Shown here: piece after piece, positions 1-11,800 of the stretch | Layout: every line of letters begins with the position of its first letter | Position numbering within the stretch: position 1 is the first letter of the stretch | Assembly: GCA_022818135.1 (NCBI GenBank) | Contig: JAFMSR010000007.1 | Span: 3,296,577 to 3,360,576 of the forward strand | Source of the DNA: Saxidomus purpurata | Lineage: Eukaryota > Mollusca > Bivalvia > Venerida > Veneridae | DNA length: 64,000 nucleotides | Reading direction: 5' to 3' | The notes under the pieces: model-generated | The model's input: the letters and a program-made list of their open reading frames with translations, nothing else | Databases searched by the model: none | What the model was told of the DNA's origin: nothing | Position numbers and translations under genes: made by a program

Positions 1-655
1 CCACTGTGCACATATATATCTACATCCATAGGTCCACTGTGCACATATATATCTACATCCATAGGTCCACTGTGTACATGTATATCTACATCCATAGGTC
101 CACTGTGCACATGACTGTATATCTACGGCCATAGGTCCACTGTGCACAAATATATCTACATCCATAGGTCCACTGTGCACATATATATCTACATCCATAG
201 GTCCACTGTGCACATGACTGTATATCTACGTCCATAGGTCCACTGTGCACAAATATATCTACATCCATGGGTCCACTGTGCACATATATATCTACATCCA
301 TAGGTCCACTGTGTACATGTATATCTACATCCATAGGTCCACTGTGCACATATATATCTACATCCATAGGTCCACTGTGTACATATATATCTACATCCAT
401 GTATGTGAAGAAATATATTACATCATAGGTCCATGTGAAGTCTTGATCAGCTATTATAGTATACATATAGGAACATATGAATATATAAATCCAAAGATGA
501 ACACATATATCTAATCCATTCCACTGTGCAATATTTTAACCAAGTCCCACTTTATAAAAGATTTAGATGTATTTCACATAAGACTGTGCAAATTACTTCT
601 TTCAGTCCATAGGTCCACTGTGCACATGACTGTATATCTCGTCATAGGTAGTGCA
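1..655. repeat. 33/37-bp tandem array (minisatellite)
   Basis: From 1 to about 410 a unit close to 'ccactgtgcacatata' ... 'ctacatccataggt' repeats head to tail. Most units are 33 bp and some are 37 bp, where a 'gactg' variant replaces part of the TA run. Diverged single units recur near 515 and 605-650. Because 33 is a multiple of three, several frames stay open: the minus strand reads an 11-residue repeat (MDVDIYVHSGP) and the plus strand a repeat rich in I, Y and H. I treat these reading frames as products of the period, not as a gene. The array continues off the left edge. Confidence 0.95.
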
Positions 656-1275
656 AATATATCTTATTGAAGAAGTCTTGATTTGGTGCTATATGTATAC
701 ATATGAAATGAATATAAACAAAAGAAACACAGTAAATCCTTGCGATATTTTAAGTCTTCATAAAAGTTTAGATGTTTTCAGAAGAAATTACTTCCAGTTA
801 CGGAGGAATGTCCTGAAAATAAAATCAGGCATTTGATTTGCTGAAGAAGATCCACCTGGTATGTTCCCATTTAGACGAGTAATGCCGTTTAAGTAGTTAA
901 CCAAACTTTACTCCTTTGAACAAAAACATGGCATTGTTAGATTTAATTGTGATGTTTGTCATACTCGGAGTATTCAGTCAGCCTTGGAGAATAGTATTTT
1001 GACTGCATCTGTGTAGTCAATAAATTGCAATGGACAAATCTATAGTTATGCCCATAAAAGTCTGGCAGACTGTCAGTTACTTCACTGTGCTAAAGCATTC
1101 ACAAATACTTCACTAAATGTTGTCAAAAAAAATAGCTGTACATTTGGTGTCAGAACTTGCTTGCATTGAAAGGTCACTTTGACACATTAAAAATTGAAGG
1201 GTGCAAATCAGTTTTACAATAAATCAGATATAAAGAGTTATTATATCAATGACTTTGTTATATATATTTATTAAG

Positions 1276-4200
1276 CTGCGATGCAGAAATGGCAGGCCGA
1301 GGGTGTACGCGGCTTCTGGGCGAAGATCTCACTGGAACATGCTCATCTTACTTCAGTATTTGCCAAGGTATTTATATAATTATAATCACATAGACAGCAG
1401 CAACAAAGAAACTGCTGTTAATGAAATTCATGGGTTGCTTATTACCACCACTTGTTGAATGGTTTGTGTCCTTGACTTTTGGTGTCATTGTATCAAGTAA
1501 TGGGAACCTCATACTTGTCAGTTACATAGGAAAAAGCCTCCAAGGTCAAAGGGAGGTAAGTTGTTAATAATCCAGATCCTATCTATTTTGGCAACAGGGC
1601 AAGGTTTGTTTAATCTTACTGTGCAAGTCCAACATCCTTACCTCCAAGTTCAAGGTCACACTTTGAGTTTGAAGGTTATGGAATCCTGTAAACATTGCAT
1701 ATGCACACATTCATGTCCAGACTGTAACTTTGTCATACATTGAAGGATTTTGAAATAACTTGGGGCAAAAGTTCAACACATCAAGCTGATATGTCACATG
1801 CAAGACCCATGTCTCTATCTTAAAGGTCAAGGTCACACTTAGAGTTTAAAAAAAATGGAATCCTGTATAGATGCATTTGTGTCCAGCCTGTAACTTAGTC
1901 ATGCATTGAAGGATTTTAGAATAACTTGGCACAGATGATTCGAAGCATCATTTGTGTCAAGACTGTCTGTCATGCTGATAATAACTTGGCACAATGTTCA
2001 GCACATCAAGACCCACATAAAAGTAATGGAATACTGTATGGATGGTAACTCTGTCATGCATGGAAGAATTTTATAATAAGATGGCACAATTATTGAGTAC
2101 ATGGGGAGGACACAGGCTGTGAGACACCTCTTCGTGGGCATTTGTCACCTGTGAAGGACATCTCTTGTTTCAGGATATAAAAATTAAGTTAGCCATAATT
2201 CTGACTGTCTTAATGTTTGTGTGACTGCTTTACATTCAGTGAGAGCGGTAAGACAATTTATTTTATGAAAAACATGCATTTCTTGTAAACGATGGTAATC
2301 ACTTTTGTAGTATGGCTTAGACTTCCACCATGCTCAACCAGGATATGTTATGATGGCCAAATGGCTACCTACAGGTGAACCCAGCATGATACCAGAATAT
2401 GCTAACCAATATCTAGGTAAATCTCTATGCAATATCTAGGCAGGACTTTACATAACATCAAGGTATCACCTAACCAAGTAAATAAATACTGCTACCTAAA
2501 CTTTTAGTCTTCTACTTCATTTTAACTTTTACAAAACATTTGCTCTATAGAATCACTAGATCACCCTGTCTTGGTTTGAAATAAGAAGTTTCAGGTGGGA
2601 CACTGTGGGCTCTCCAGATGCTCTTCCACATGTATTGCATTGATATACATATACTGTTTAAAATAATTTTCACAGGTGTTGCTGGATTTGTTATAAATGA
2701 AAGAAATCAGCTGTTAGTGATACAGGAGAAATACCACCCTGGCAGTGTAACAGCAAAGTGGAAGCTGCCTGGTGGCCACGCTGATAAAGGTAAGCTTGCT
2801 TAATGTAATCTGAACCCAGCTATGAGCCGGACTTTGTAAAATCAAAGTAAGCCTTAGCAACGTGGCAGGATCCAGGTCAGCATGCACATCCCTGCAGTCT
2901 GACATGTATCCGTACTGTGATCTAATCCACCAGAGACAACCACAGTTACATTATACCAGAAGTGTTCCTTATCCCATATAACTTTAGTCCTTGACTATAG
3001 AATACTAAGCTTTTTTAGTCCTGGACTTATGAGACATACTGTAAGCAGTTGTCACTTACTTGATACAGCTGGAAGGACTAAATTTGTTGTAATGTATAAT
3101 ATCAACCTGACATATTAATCAGTCCTATGTTTAACCATTATCACTTACCATGAATGCACTTAATCTAGCTATGATATAGAGGAAAATTGTTGTTTTAGAA
3201 TATCATGTTATATTCCGCCCTGGGTAAGTGTTTTTCACGATGAAATAACGTATTTACACCAATAACACATTTTTCTGTTTATTTTATAGTTAAACTCTAC
3301 TTTTGTTGAGTTTGTTTCTATAAGATATTGAATTGTGGGAAACCGTTCAGAAACTGCACAAATTTCAATGTCGCATGGTTTCAGCTTAATTACACTCGGT
3401 ATACTTTTGGCGTAAACCGGGTTGATTGCAAAACGTGAAAATAAAAATGGTAATCCACTGTTTCAAAACTGTGGATTATCACTTTTATTTCACTGAGAAA
3501 ACTCTATAATTCACAGGAAAACTAAATGAAAAATAATCAGACACACACATAATCATCGAAATAATGAATGTAAACCATTCTGAATTTTCTTGTTTTACTA
3601 GGTGAAGAAATATTTGAAACCGCAAAGCGTGAAGTGGTGGAGGAGACTGGGATAGAGACGGAGTTTGTTGGAGTTATATCCATCCGACATCAACACAACT
3701 ATAGATACGGATGTAGTGATTTCTATTTTATATGTTTGATGCGACCAGTTAACAGTGACCAAAAGATACAAACATGTGCACAGGAAATAGCTAACTGTAA
3801 ATGGGTAGATGTAAGTGCTTTATCAGTTAAGTTTTTTTCTCAAGGCAGCATGAAAAATTGTTTTTCAAAACAACACAATACAAAGGATTCCAAGGCATGT
3901 TTTTAAGAATAACATTATTCAATTATGGACTCGTGCGGCATTAAATAGGATGTGATATTCACCAGAAGTGGGTAATATTGATCGAGGCACTAGCCATGGT
4001 CAATATTAATCTATTCTGGTGAATATCACATCATATTCAATGTCACACGAGTCCATAAATGTTCTATTATATGTATAATGCTTATTGCATGCTCAAAAAG
4101 AAAGTTTTTGGATATTTCATTGATACAAGGCTTGAAATTGCGCAAGACGACGTCCATGTTCCTACTTCCATGTTCCTACAGCATTTTAGTGATGTCGCCA

Positions 4201-6311
4201 GTGTTTGATTCCGGCACCGCAAACATTCTGTTCAATGCAAGACGTAAAGACGGGTAAAAGTAGAAACAATGCCTTTTCGTAAATATGGAAATAATATTTA
4301 CTGGGGAAAACCCAAAAGTCATAAAATATGTATTATATTTTGCTTCATTGATCGTGCTCTGGACGAACGAGATATTGTTCATTTATAAGATCATATAATA
4401 ATACGCAATATTTATAACCGACGGCCTAATGTCCAAGTAGCAGCATTCTTTGATCTCCAACATGACATGGCATTATGGGATTGCATAATAGCTTCACCCA
4501 CTTAGTTATTATACCCCCGAAACGAAGTTTAGGGGGGTATATAGGAGTCACTCGATGGTTGGTTGGTTGGTTGGTCGGTCCATTACATTTTCCTTGTCCG
4601 GAGCATTTCTTGAAAACTACTAGTTGGAATTCAATACAACTTCATACAATGGTCAAGCACATTGAGAGGAAGTGCAGTGCACAAGAACCATAACTCCATC
4701 TTGACTAATTACAGAGTTATTGCCCTTTGTTACTTTTCCTTGTCTGGAGCATAATTTGAAAACTACTGGTTGGAATTCAATACAACTTCATACAATGGTC
4801 AAGCACAATGAGATGAAGTCCAGTGTACAAGAACCATAACTCTATCTTGACAAATTAAAGAGTGATTGCCAGGAACAATATCTCTATTTTAGTTCTTTTT
4901 GCAAGGTATTCTGTTACTACCAACTTCCTCAGTTTATTAGCAGTCTTTTGGGGGTATTAATCACATTTAGTGTATAGGCCTACTTTATCTTGACCACCTA
5001 AGGTGATTGCCAAGAACAATATCTCTTTTGCGGTTCGTGTAGTTTTCGTCCAACGATTTTGTTCGGACCATATCTTTCTTCATGCATGAGGGCTTTTAAT
5101 GTTACTTGGCACAAATGTTCACCATCATGAGACGTAGTGTCCTGCACAAGAACCAGGTCCTGAGTTCATATAGGTCAAGGTCACTTTTGGAGGTTAAAGG
5201 TTAAATCTCAAGAATGATTTTGTCCGGACCATATCTTTTTCATGCATGGAGGGATTTTAATTTAACTTGGCACAAATGTTCACCATCATGAGACGGAGTG
5301 TCATGCTCAAGAACCAGGTCCCTAGGTCTAAGGTCAAGGTCACACTTAGGGGTTAAAGTTCAAAGTCAAGAATATCTTTGTCTTGAGCATTTCTTCTTCA
5401 TGCATGGAGGGATTTTGATGTTACTTTGTGCAAATGTTCACCACCATGGGCTACCCTTCTTTTTAGAATTACTTCCCTTTGTTGTTACTATAAATAGCTT
5501 ATATTGTAACTTTTTTATTACTGGCCGTAGAGAAAAATCGAGACCAATTTTCTGTGGTACAACATGCATGTTACATCCAATATTTTGGTGTATTTTGACC
5601 CATCTCTACTTGGTAAGGAGTAAGCCCTTTTGACATATGGCGGGCTCGACATGTTGCACGTGGACATCTAGTTCTGATATAAGATGATAAGTGACACTCA
5701 GTGATTTAATACTCAGCTTCAGAACTTGTATTTCAGTTTCACACTGAAGTGTTTGGTTCACCTGTGCAAAGTCATTTATGTCGAGAAAGTCTTGTTTAGT
5801 AGGATAGCAATTTGCCTTGTCACAAATGATGTTTTGTTGGCATATTTACTCTTCTAAGAACATCACTCATGATGAAACAAACAAATAACATTGTTATGAT
5901 AGTATATATTGTATTAACAGCCTGGTGGAGTTTGGGCATGTGTGGAATTTGATGTTGTCAAACCAAATCACATGTGACCCATGTGCATCCAATCCAGGTC
6001 CTCCCGAGTCCTGATTTATATAACACAGACACCTGTCATTATGTTGTGCTGAATGATGTTAAAGTACTATTAGAATAAGGGTGATTTTCATTACTATTAT
6101 TTTCTATTATTTTCAGATAGACGAGTATCTAAATGACCCAGACATAACAGACGCTAACAGATATTTTACTCAGTGTTACAAGGACAATGTTGTCAATGGA
6201 AACGCAGTATTAGGCGCCTCACCTGTTCACTCATTCAATAGAAAAACCAAGCACCAAGTGTACAGTATACAGACACCGAAACCCAGAACGGAGCATAAAC
6301 CTAATATGTGA
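1276..6311 (+). CDS. NUDT6: NUDT6-like Nudix hydrolase, 5' end not identified
   Basis: Five exons join in frame with GT-AG introns: 1276-1367, 2311-2416, 2676-2789, 3602-3810 and 6117-6311 (stop TGA 6309-6311). The first two carry the N-terminal NUDT6 domain, with WQAEGVRGFWAKI and then YGLDFHHAQPGYVMMAKWLP. The third starts the Nudix fold (VAGFVINERNQLLVIQEK). The Nudix box spans the exon 3/4 junction: GGHADKGEE continues through AKREVVEETGI, fitting GX5EX7REUXEEXGU with the metal-binding glutamates present. The family hydrolyses nucleoside diphosphate-linked compounds, and the vertebrate gene overlaps FGF2 in antisense; no FGF is visible here. Counted from Met at 1281 the product is 236 aa, shorter than the roughly 316 aa of human NUDT6. 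Exon 1 also reads upstream of that Met to an acceptor at 1275, so an earlier exon is likely but I could not find it. AATAAA lies at 6541-6546. Confidence 0.9.
1530..2110. repeat. Dispersed repeat units in NUDT6 intron
   Basis: Three or more diverged units share phrases such as 'aaggtcaaggtcacactt', 'gcattgaaggattttag' and 'aataacttggcacaa'. The same phrases recur at 5100-5450, so this is a member of the same dispersed family in the intron between 1367 and 2311. No open coding frame is associated with it. Confidence 0.6.
3924..4058. repeat. Fold-back element (inverted repeat) in NUDT6 intron 4
   Basis: The segment opens with 'ttatggactcgtgcggca' and closes with its near-complement 'tgtcacacgagtccataa'. 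Inner arms 'gtgatattcaccagaa' and 'ttctggtgaatatcac' also pair. Arms of about 50 bp flank a loop of roughly 35 bp. It lies inside the large last intron of the NUDT6-like gene and looks like a small MITE or fold-back remnant. Confidence 0.75.
4505..5640. repeat. Composite dispersed repeat in NUDT6 intron 4
   Basis: Begins with the short palindrome 'tacccccgaaacgaag' ... 'ggggggtata', followed by a (GGTT)n stretch. Two copies of a ~140-bp unit follow (4590-4730 and 4735-4860), recognisable by 'ggaattcaatacaacttc' and 'cacaagaaccataactc'. Three copies of a second unit lie at about 5050-5450 ('catgcatggagggatttt', 'ggcacaaatgttcaccat'). The first unit also occurs at 17290-17690 and 50590-51000, so it is a genome repeat. 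It explains the short open frames here. Confidence 0.7.
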
Positions 6312-7362
6312 TGTTTGTTCAATAGTAGGCATTGAATTAAATTACTGTTATTTGTTATAAATATATTTTGATATTTTTACATCACACACATAGGGTATGC
6401 AGCTTTAAAAGATTAAATGGTTTGTGATATATTTTTATTTCATGTGTAAATGTTGTTACTAAGTTATATGAAAGAGTTGCATTTTGCACTTCTTTGTTAT
6501 TTTTAAGGGAAAAAAGGAACAGCCATTTTAAGATATTCCAAATAAAGGGATATTTGGTTACTCTTTATAGTAAGGAAGGAATTTTTTTAGATAATTGTTT
6601 AAAAGAACCACCAGTTATAGACTAGTACCTGAAATAATCAATGCTGAACTTCTGCACTCAACTGTTTGAAAAGTGCAACAGATTCTGAAGTAAAATAAAA
6701 AATTGAAAACAAAACTACCAGTACATGTACAAGGTATATTACAGAAGACTTTTGAATTGGTCGCACAAATAAACCTCAAATTTGCGTGACTGTGTGGACA
6801 GACAGTCATGTAGAGATTTTTAAGAGCTAGTGGTGGTCTGTTTTATTGAATATCACTATTTTCTCACCTACATATATATTCACATTTAGGAGATAATGAA
6901 TTGTGTTGTGATTTTATTATGTATTTGTAAAGATACATGTAGTAACCAGACAATAATGATTTTAAAGAATATACAATGTATTTCTTTAATCAGAAAAACA
7001 GACTTGTATGGCACAGTTTTTATGATTCTGCCAGTGCAGATCATGATCAGCCTATTACATCTGTGCAGTATGGTCATGATCTGCACTGTTTGCTATTTAA
7101 ATTACCACTTTTATCAGCAATTAATCATACAGACCAAATTTAGACAGACTTCATTTTGGAAATTTAGCAGGGTACGGTTTTATGATATCCTTTAGATCTC
7201 GGGTTGTTACATATATAATATATACCTAAACAGTAATTAGAATTCCTTTGAACACAACATTCAATGGTCTAATAAAAAATGTGCAGTTATTTGTGTTTTT
7301 TTTTGTTGTTGACAACAAGCCATATAAATTCATTTGATATATCTCCTGTTTAACATCTGCCT

Positions 7363-7457
7363 TGTGGGGGTTTACACCTTCCAAGTTTCTTGTACAAGAC
7401 ATTAAGATAAGTACTATTTATGTCTTGTACAAGAATTTTTCATATGTAAACACCCAC
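7363..7457. repeat. Long hairpin, copy 1 (cttgtacaag family)
   Basis: Outer arms 'gtgggggtttaca' and 'tgtaaacacccac' and inner arms 'ttcttgtacaagacat' and 'atgtcttgtacaagaa' are complementary, leaving a short AT-rich loop. Each inner arm is itself centred on the self-complementary 'cttgtacaag'. A second copy lies 600 bp downstream. Confidence 0.75.
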
Positions 7458-7986
7458 ATTTTAGCAACTTTTGTCAGAATTTATGTGACATAATATGTGA
7501 TAATTTTCTTGCACGAGAATAGAGCCTGTTCTATTTTTTCACAATTTCTTAGCTGTCAAATTACTGATAAGAAGTGTTTAATGGGAAAAACAGGTGTTGG
7601 AGAGAGGTAATTCAGGTACATTTTTTAAAATTTTGTACACAATGGCTTGGTCAAAGGACTAAGTTGACCAATTGATCAATTTATACCAAGAATGGGAACA
7701 TTTATATGATACAAGTGCAAAGTACTATCACACTGAACAAAAAAGAGAGTTTTTAAGATGAAATTTAAAAGCCATTTTAATATGTATTGGTCTTTCAATT
7801 AAAGATTTTTCTCAATAAGAACACTTAATGCATTTCTTTAAAAACATAATCCATTAATTTCATATTTTCTTAAAAAATTCAGAAACTCGTCTGCATGCTA
7901 AAGACAATATTATGTGCTGAAGACATCTTCCCACTATTTTGTGATTAATTGTCAAAGCAATTCTTGCTAGATCTTGTGTAGAAAAA

Positions 7987-8052
7987 TTTCTTGTACAAGT
8001 CATAACTTTGCCTTATCTTTAATGTCTTGTACAAGAAACTTGTTGTATGTAA
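7987..8052. repeat. Long hairpin, copy 2 (cttgtacaag family)
   Basis: Repeats the inner arms of the 7363-7457 hairpin ('tttcttgtacaagtcat' and 'aatgtcttgtacaagaaa') around a diverged loop. As in copy 1, 'tatgtaaac' follows. Same orientation and same presumed element family. Confidence 0.7.
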
Positions 8053-8803
8053 ACGAAGCCTTATGTGTGCCTGAATTTCAGCATATAACCTACAGACTCA
8101 GATAAATCTAATGGTGGACTAGAAATTGTTTTTCACTAACAAATAAGTCTCCTGTCCTTACGACATTGACTAAAATTATAATATCCAAAACTACACTGCA
8201 TACTGATGTCTCCTGCAATGTTTTATAAAAATCCAGCGCTGGCAGACATGACTTTCTGTTTTCCAGTCCCTGTTACTTAGACCTTTGAGCTAGTGACCCC
8301 AAATTTGCACAAGACTTCATATTGAGGCTTCCTGCAAAGTTTTATGAAATTCCCCTTTGTTTAGACTGCTGTTCTAAACTTTAATTGCTTGCCATTTCAT
8401 AAATGCAGGTATGGTTTAATCTGTACTGAACCAAGTTTGAAACTAAACATGTACCTACACGTGTTACATAGGTTTAAAAGAAGTATGGTACATGTAAAAG
8501 TACCAAGTAGAACAGAAACCCTTGGAAGTCGCACCTAGACCTGTGGTTATGAAACATTTAATCAAGATAATTGAACATTTCTGAATTGTCAAATTTGAAA
8601 CCAATTTCCTTTTTTGCCAATCAGAAGCTTGTGATTTGAAACTAATCACAAGAAAGAAATGTTATAACATGCAGACATAGGCAGCTGCATTTTGAAAACA
8701 ACAAGAGCTATCACTGAATGTGATGGTACTGAAGTGCAAGTTATCGCTTGGTTGCATTATTTAACCAGTTAACGTAAAACATAATGGTATTCCTGTGTCA
8801 TCT

Positions 8804-11800
8804 TTAGCTTTCTTGTTGGTTAGCAGTAACCTTGACATCTCTGTATTGTTTTGCAATCTCATACATGATAATACTGCCTGCTACGGCACAGTTCAAACTC
8901 TCAACCTCTGCTTCCATTGGTATGGTCACACACGCTCCATAATGATCGTACGCCAGCTTCCGTGCCGGCAGTGATACACCTGAAGTCTCTCCACTGATCA
9001 ATAACACAGTATGTTTTTCTGTATAGTCAACTTTGTCGTATAGTGTAACATCTAATGGTGCCTTTCTGTAAGCAGTCAATACTTTGAAACTTTTATATGA
9101 CAAATCTTCATCACCTCTACTCTCTTCTTCCTGTTTCTCCTGTTTGCTCATGATTTCATTTTCAACATCACTATCATCAATGTAAGATTCTGTCAATTCT
9201 GATTCACTCTCACTATCATCACTGGTATCCAAGTCAGTCAATTCAGTCGTATTCTGGAGCTGCTCTATTTGTTCTACAGCATCGAGAGTTCCAGACAGAG
9301 ACTGTTGGAGTTTTTCTGTTACCTGGTTACTGTCGGCAAGGAACACTTTAATACTGTCTGCTTGGGGTAACAGAGCTGGTATCTGTGGCCAGGCAACGTC
9401 GCTGACGATGGGAACTCTGTAATGACTGCCGGCAGCAGATCTCAACACCTTACCATTCCAAACATCAACACAACCTATCGATAAAATAATATCTTCAGAT
9501 TCTTATTCAAGATTCACAAGCATTATTTGTTAGACTATCCACTAAATAGATAACCTGCCAATGTTTTAAATGCAACTAAAAAGTTATTAACTCAAATTTA
9601 AGTTATCAACTCATAAAATTTTAAAGGGAATGAACTGATATTACATAATATATTGATGAAGGACAATGAGAGGAAAAGCTCTGCACAAGAACCATCACTC
9701 TAGCTTCATTATATTATAAATTAGTGCCGTTTGTTACTTTTTCATGTGCAAACCATACATGTAACTGTAAAGTATTAAAAGGAATGAATTGACGCTGCCT
9801 GTATTTATTGAGGACAATGAGAGATGGGGCAGTTCACAAGAACAATTACTATAGTTTTAATTATTTGACCACTTCGGAGTATTGAACAGGGTGGTATTAA
9901 AGGTTTAAAACCTGGAATGGAGATAGTGACAAAAAGGTTAAATGATATTGTTGACGAAAAGAACATACCTTTGAGTGCTATGACTTTGTGACAACCAACA
10001 GCTGCTGCAGTACGTAACAATGTTCCAAGGTTACCCCCGTCTCGTATGGAATCACAGATAAGTGTAAGAGGTATTGGATTTACTGCTGGTCTCAGAGCCT
10101 TGTCAGCCTCTGGCATCTCAAAGATTCCTTAGTCAAAGAGAAAAAAAATCAATTAAAAACCTAGTGCAAATGAGTTCAATAACTTTCAAAAAGAATGAAT
10201 TGTGATAACTTGTATTAAATATAGATGAACTTTTAACCTTTTTGCTTTAGAGCCATTTTGGCATGGAGTACAAATACCCATTAACCTGCAATTTGATCAT
10301 TATCAGAGCCATGTTGGAAGAGTCCTTCATTTTACCTATCTCTTCAAGGATGACTACATCTGAAATTTGTCTCATGAGTGATTAAGATGTAAGAACTCTT
10401 TCCCACACAAGTACAAATTAATACCAAGAACTAGCATTTCATCTCAATGGCTCAAAACAAAACAAAGCAAGAGGGCCAAGATGGCCCTATATTGCTCACC
10501 TGACTACCATTGGCTATAATACAAAGGGTCATGATTTTAACATAATTCGTACAGGCCCACTACAGAATGCTTTATAACATTCCTAATCTAAGCTCTGCCA
10601 GTGGGCCCTGTGTGTTTTTAAGTTTTCGCTATATAAGCCTATGTGAAATCAAGTGACCCCGCCTTCCGGGAAAGGTAAATTTTGACCTGCGGGGGGGTTA
10701 TGATTTGAACAATCTTGGTAAAGGTCCACAAGGCAAGGCTTCGTGCTAAATATCTCAACTCTAGGCCTTGTAACATTTTTAAAGTTTTTTTTAAAGCCTA
10801 TGTAAAATTATATGACCCCCACCAACAGGAACAATTTTGAACAGGGGGTCATAATTTGAACAATCTTAGTAGAGGTTCACTAGACAATGCCACATGCTAA
10901 ATATCTAAGATTTTTTTTAAATCCTATTTGTTGCCATAGCAACCAGAGTTCTGCATAGAATGGAATTCTTTAAACAACTTTGATAGAGCTTCATGCAAGG
11001 AACATCCCTGCAAAGTTTCATCAACACTGACCCGGTGGTTTCAGAGGAGATGTAGTTTGAAGGAAATGGTGGACGGACAGATGACTGTACGACAGACCCC
11101 GGACGGTGAGTGATCCTAATAGCTCAGCTATGTGAGCTAAAAACTGACAGCACCATAAAACAACTTACCTAATAAACCCTGAGGTGTCGCAACATCTGAC
11201 CAAGACTTTAAATGCCTGGACTGCACCTTGTATATCTGTGCTTTTCCAAGGAATTCAACAGGAAAACCTTCCATCAACTCTGACTTTGTAAAGTACAACA
11301 CCTTAAGTTTTGCCCCTGCCATAAGGGCATCCACAATCAAGTTCTTTCCTTCCAAAACAATCTCTTCATGTTTGCCGCGATCCTTCTTTGATCTAGCTGC
11401 CATAATTAGCCTTCTGAAACCAGAAAGTGAAAACATAATCTGTTAATATTCTTCATGAAACTGCATTGGCTATGAGCAAGGCAGAGGCATGTGGAAAATA
11501 CAATTGATTTTTCAAGGTGAAAGCTTTGTTAGAATGTAATTTAAGCAGCAGGAAGAGTGAATGTTCAGCCAGATAAAATGCATACACTTTAAGTATTTTT
11601 AGAAAATGCAACAAATAAAGAGAAAATTCCTGAAAATATTGTGCATTACTATGTGGACAAGGAGAAATATTGCCATTTAAAGTCACCTACATGCAGAGTT
11701 CAAGTTTGTTGCTGTGTTGAACACTACATATACTCATTGTAAGGAAACAGTAGTGTAATTGCATTTGCAATATCATGGCTGAATGTCAAAAACTTTTTCA

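Larger units (their letters stand above)
6312..8803. other. Intergenic space between two convergent genes
   Basis: This holds the presumed 3' untranslated ends of the NUDT6-like gene (AATAAA at 6541) and, on the other strand, of MRM3. I see no exon-like open frame with splice sites. The only clear structures are the two related hairpins at 7363-7457 and 7987-8052. Confidence 0.6.

Noticed and set aside
86..514. Open frames across the tandem array on both strands
   Set aside because: They follow from a period divisible by three; no start context, splice site or non-repetitive extension supports a gene.
6896..7195. 99-codon frame downstream of NUDT6
   Set aside because: AT-rich composition, overlaps a minus frame of similar quality, no splice signals.
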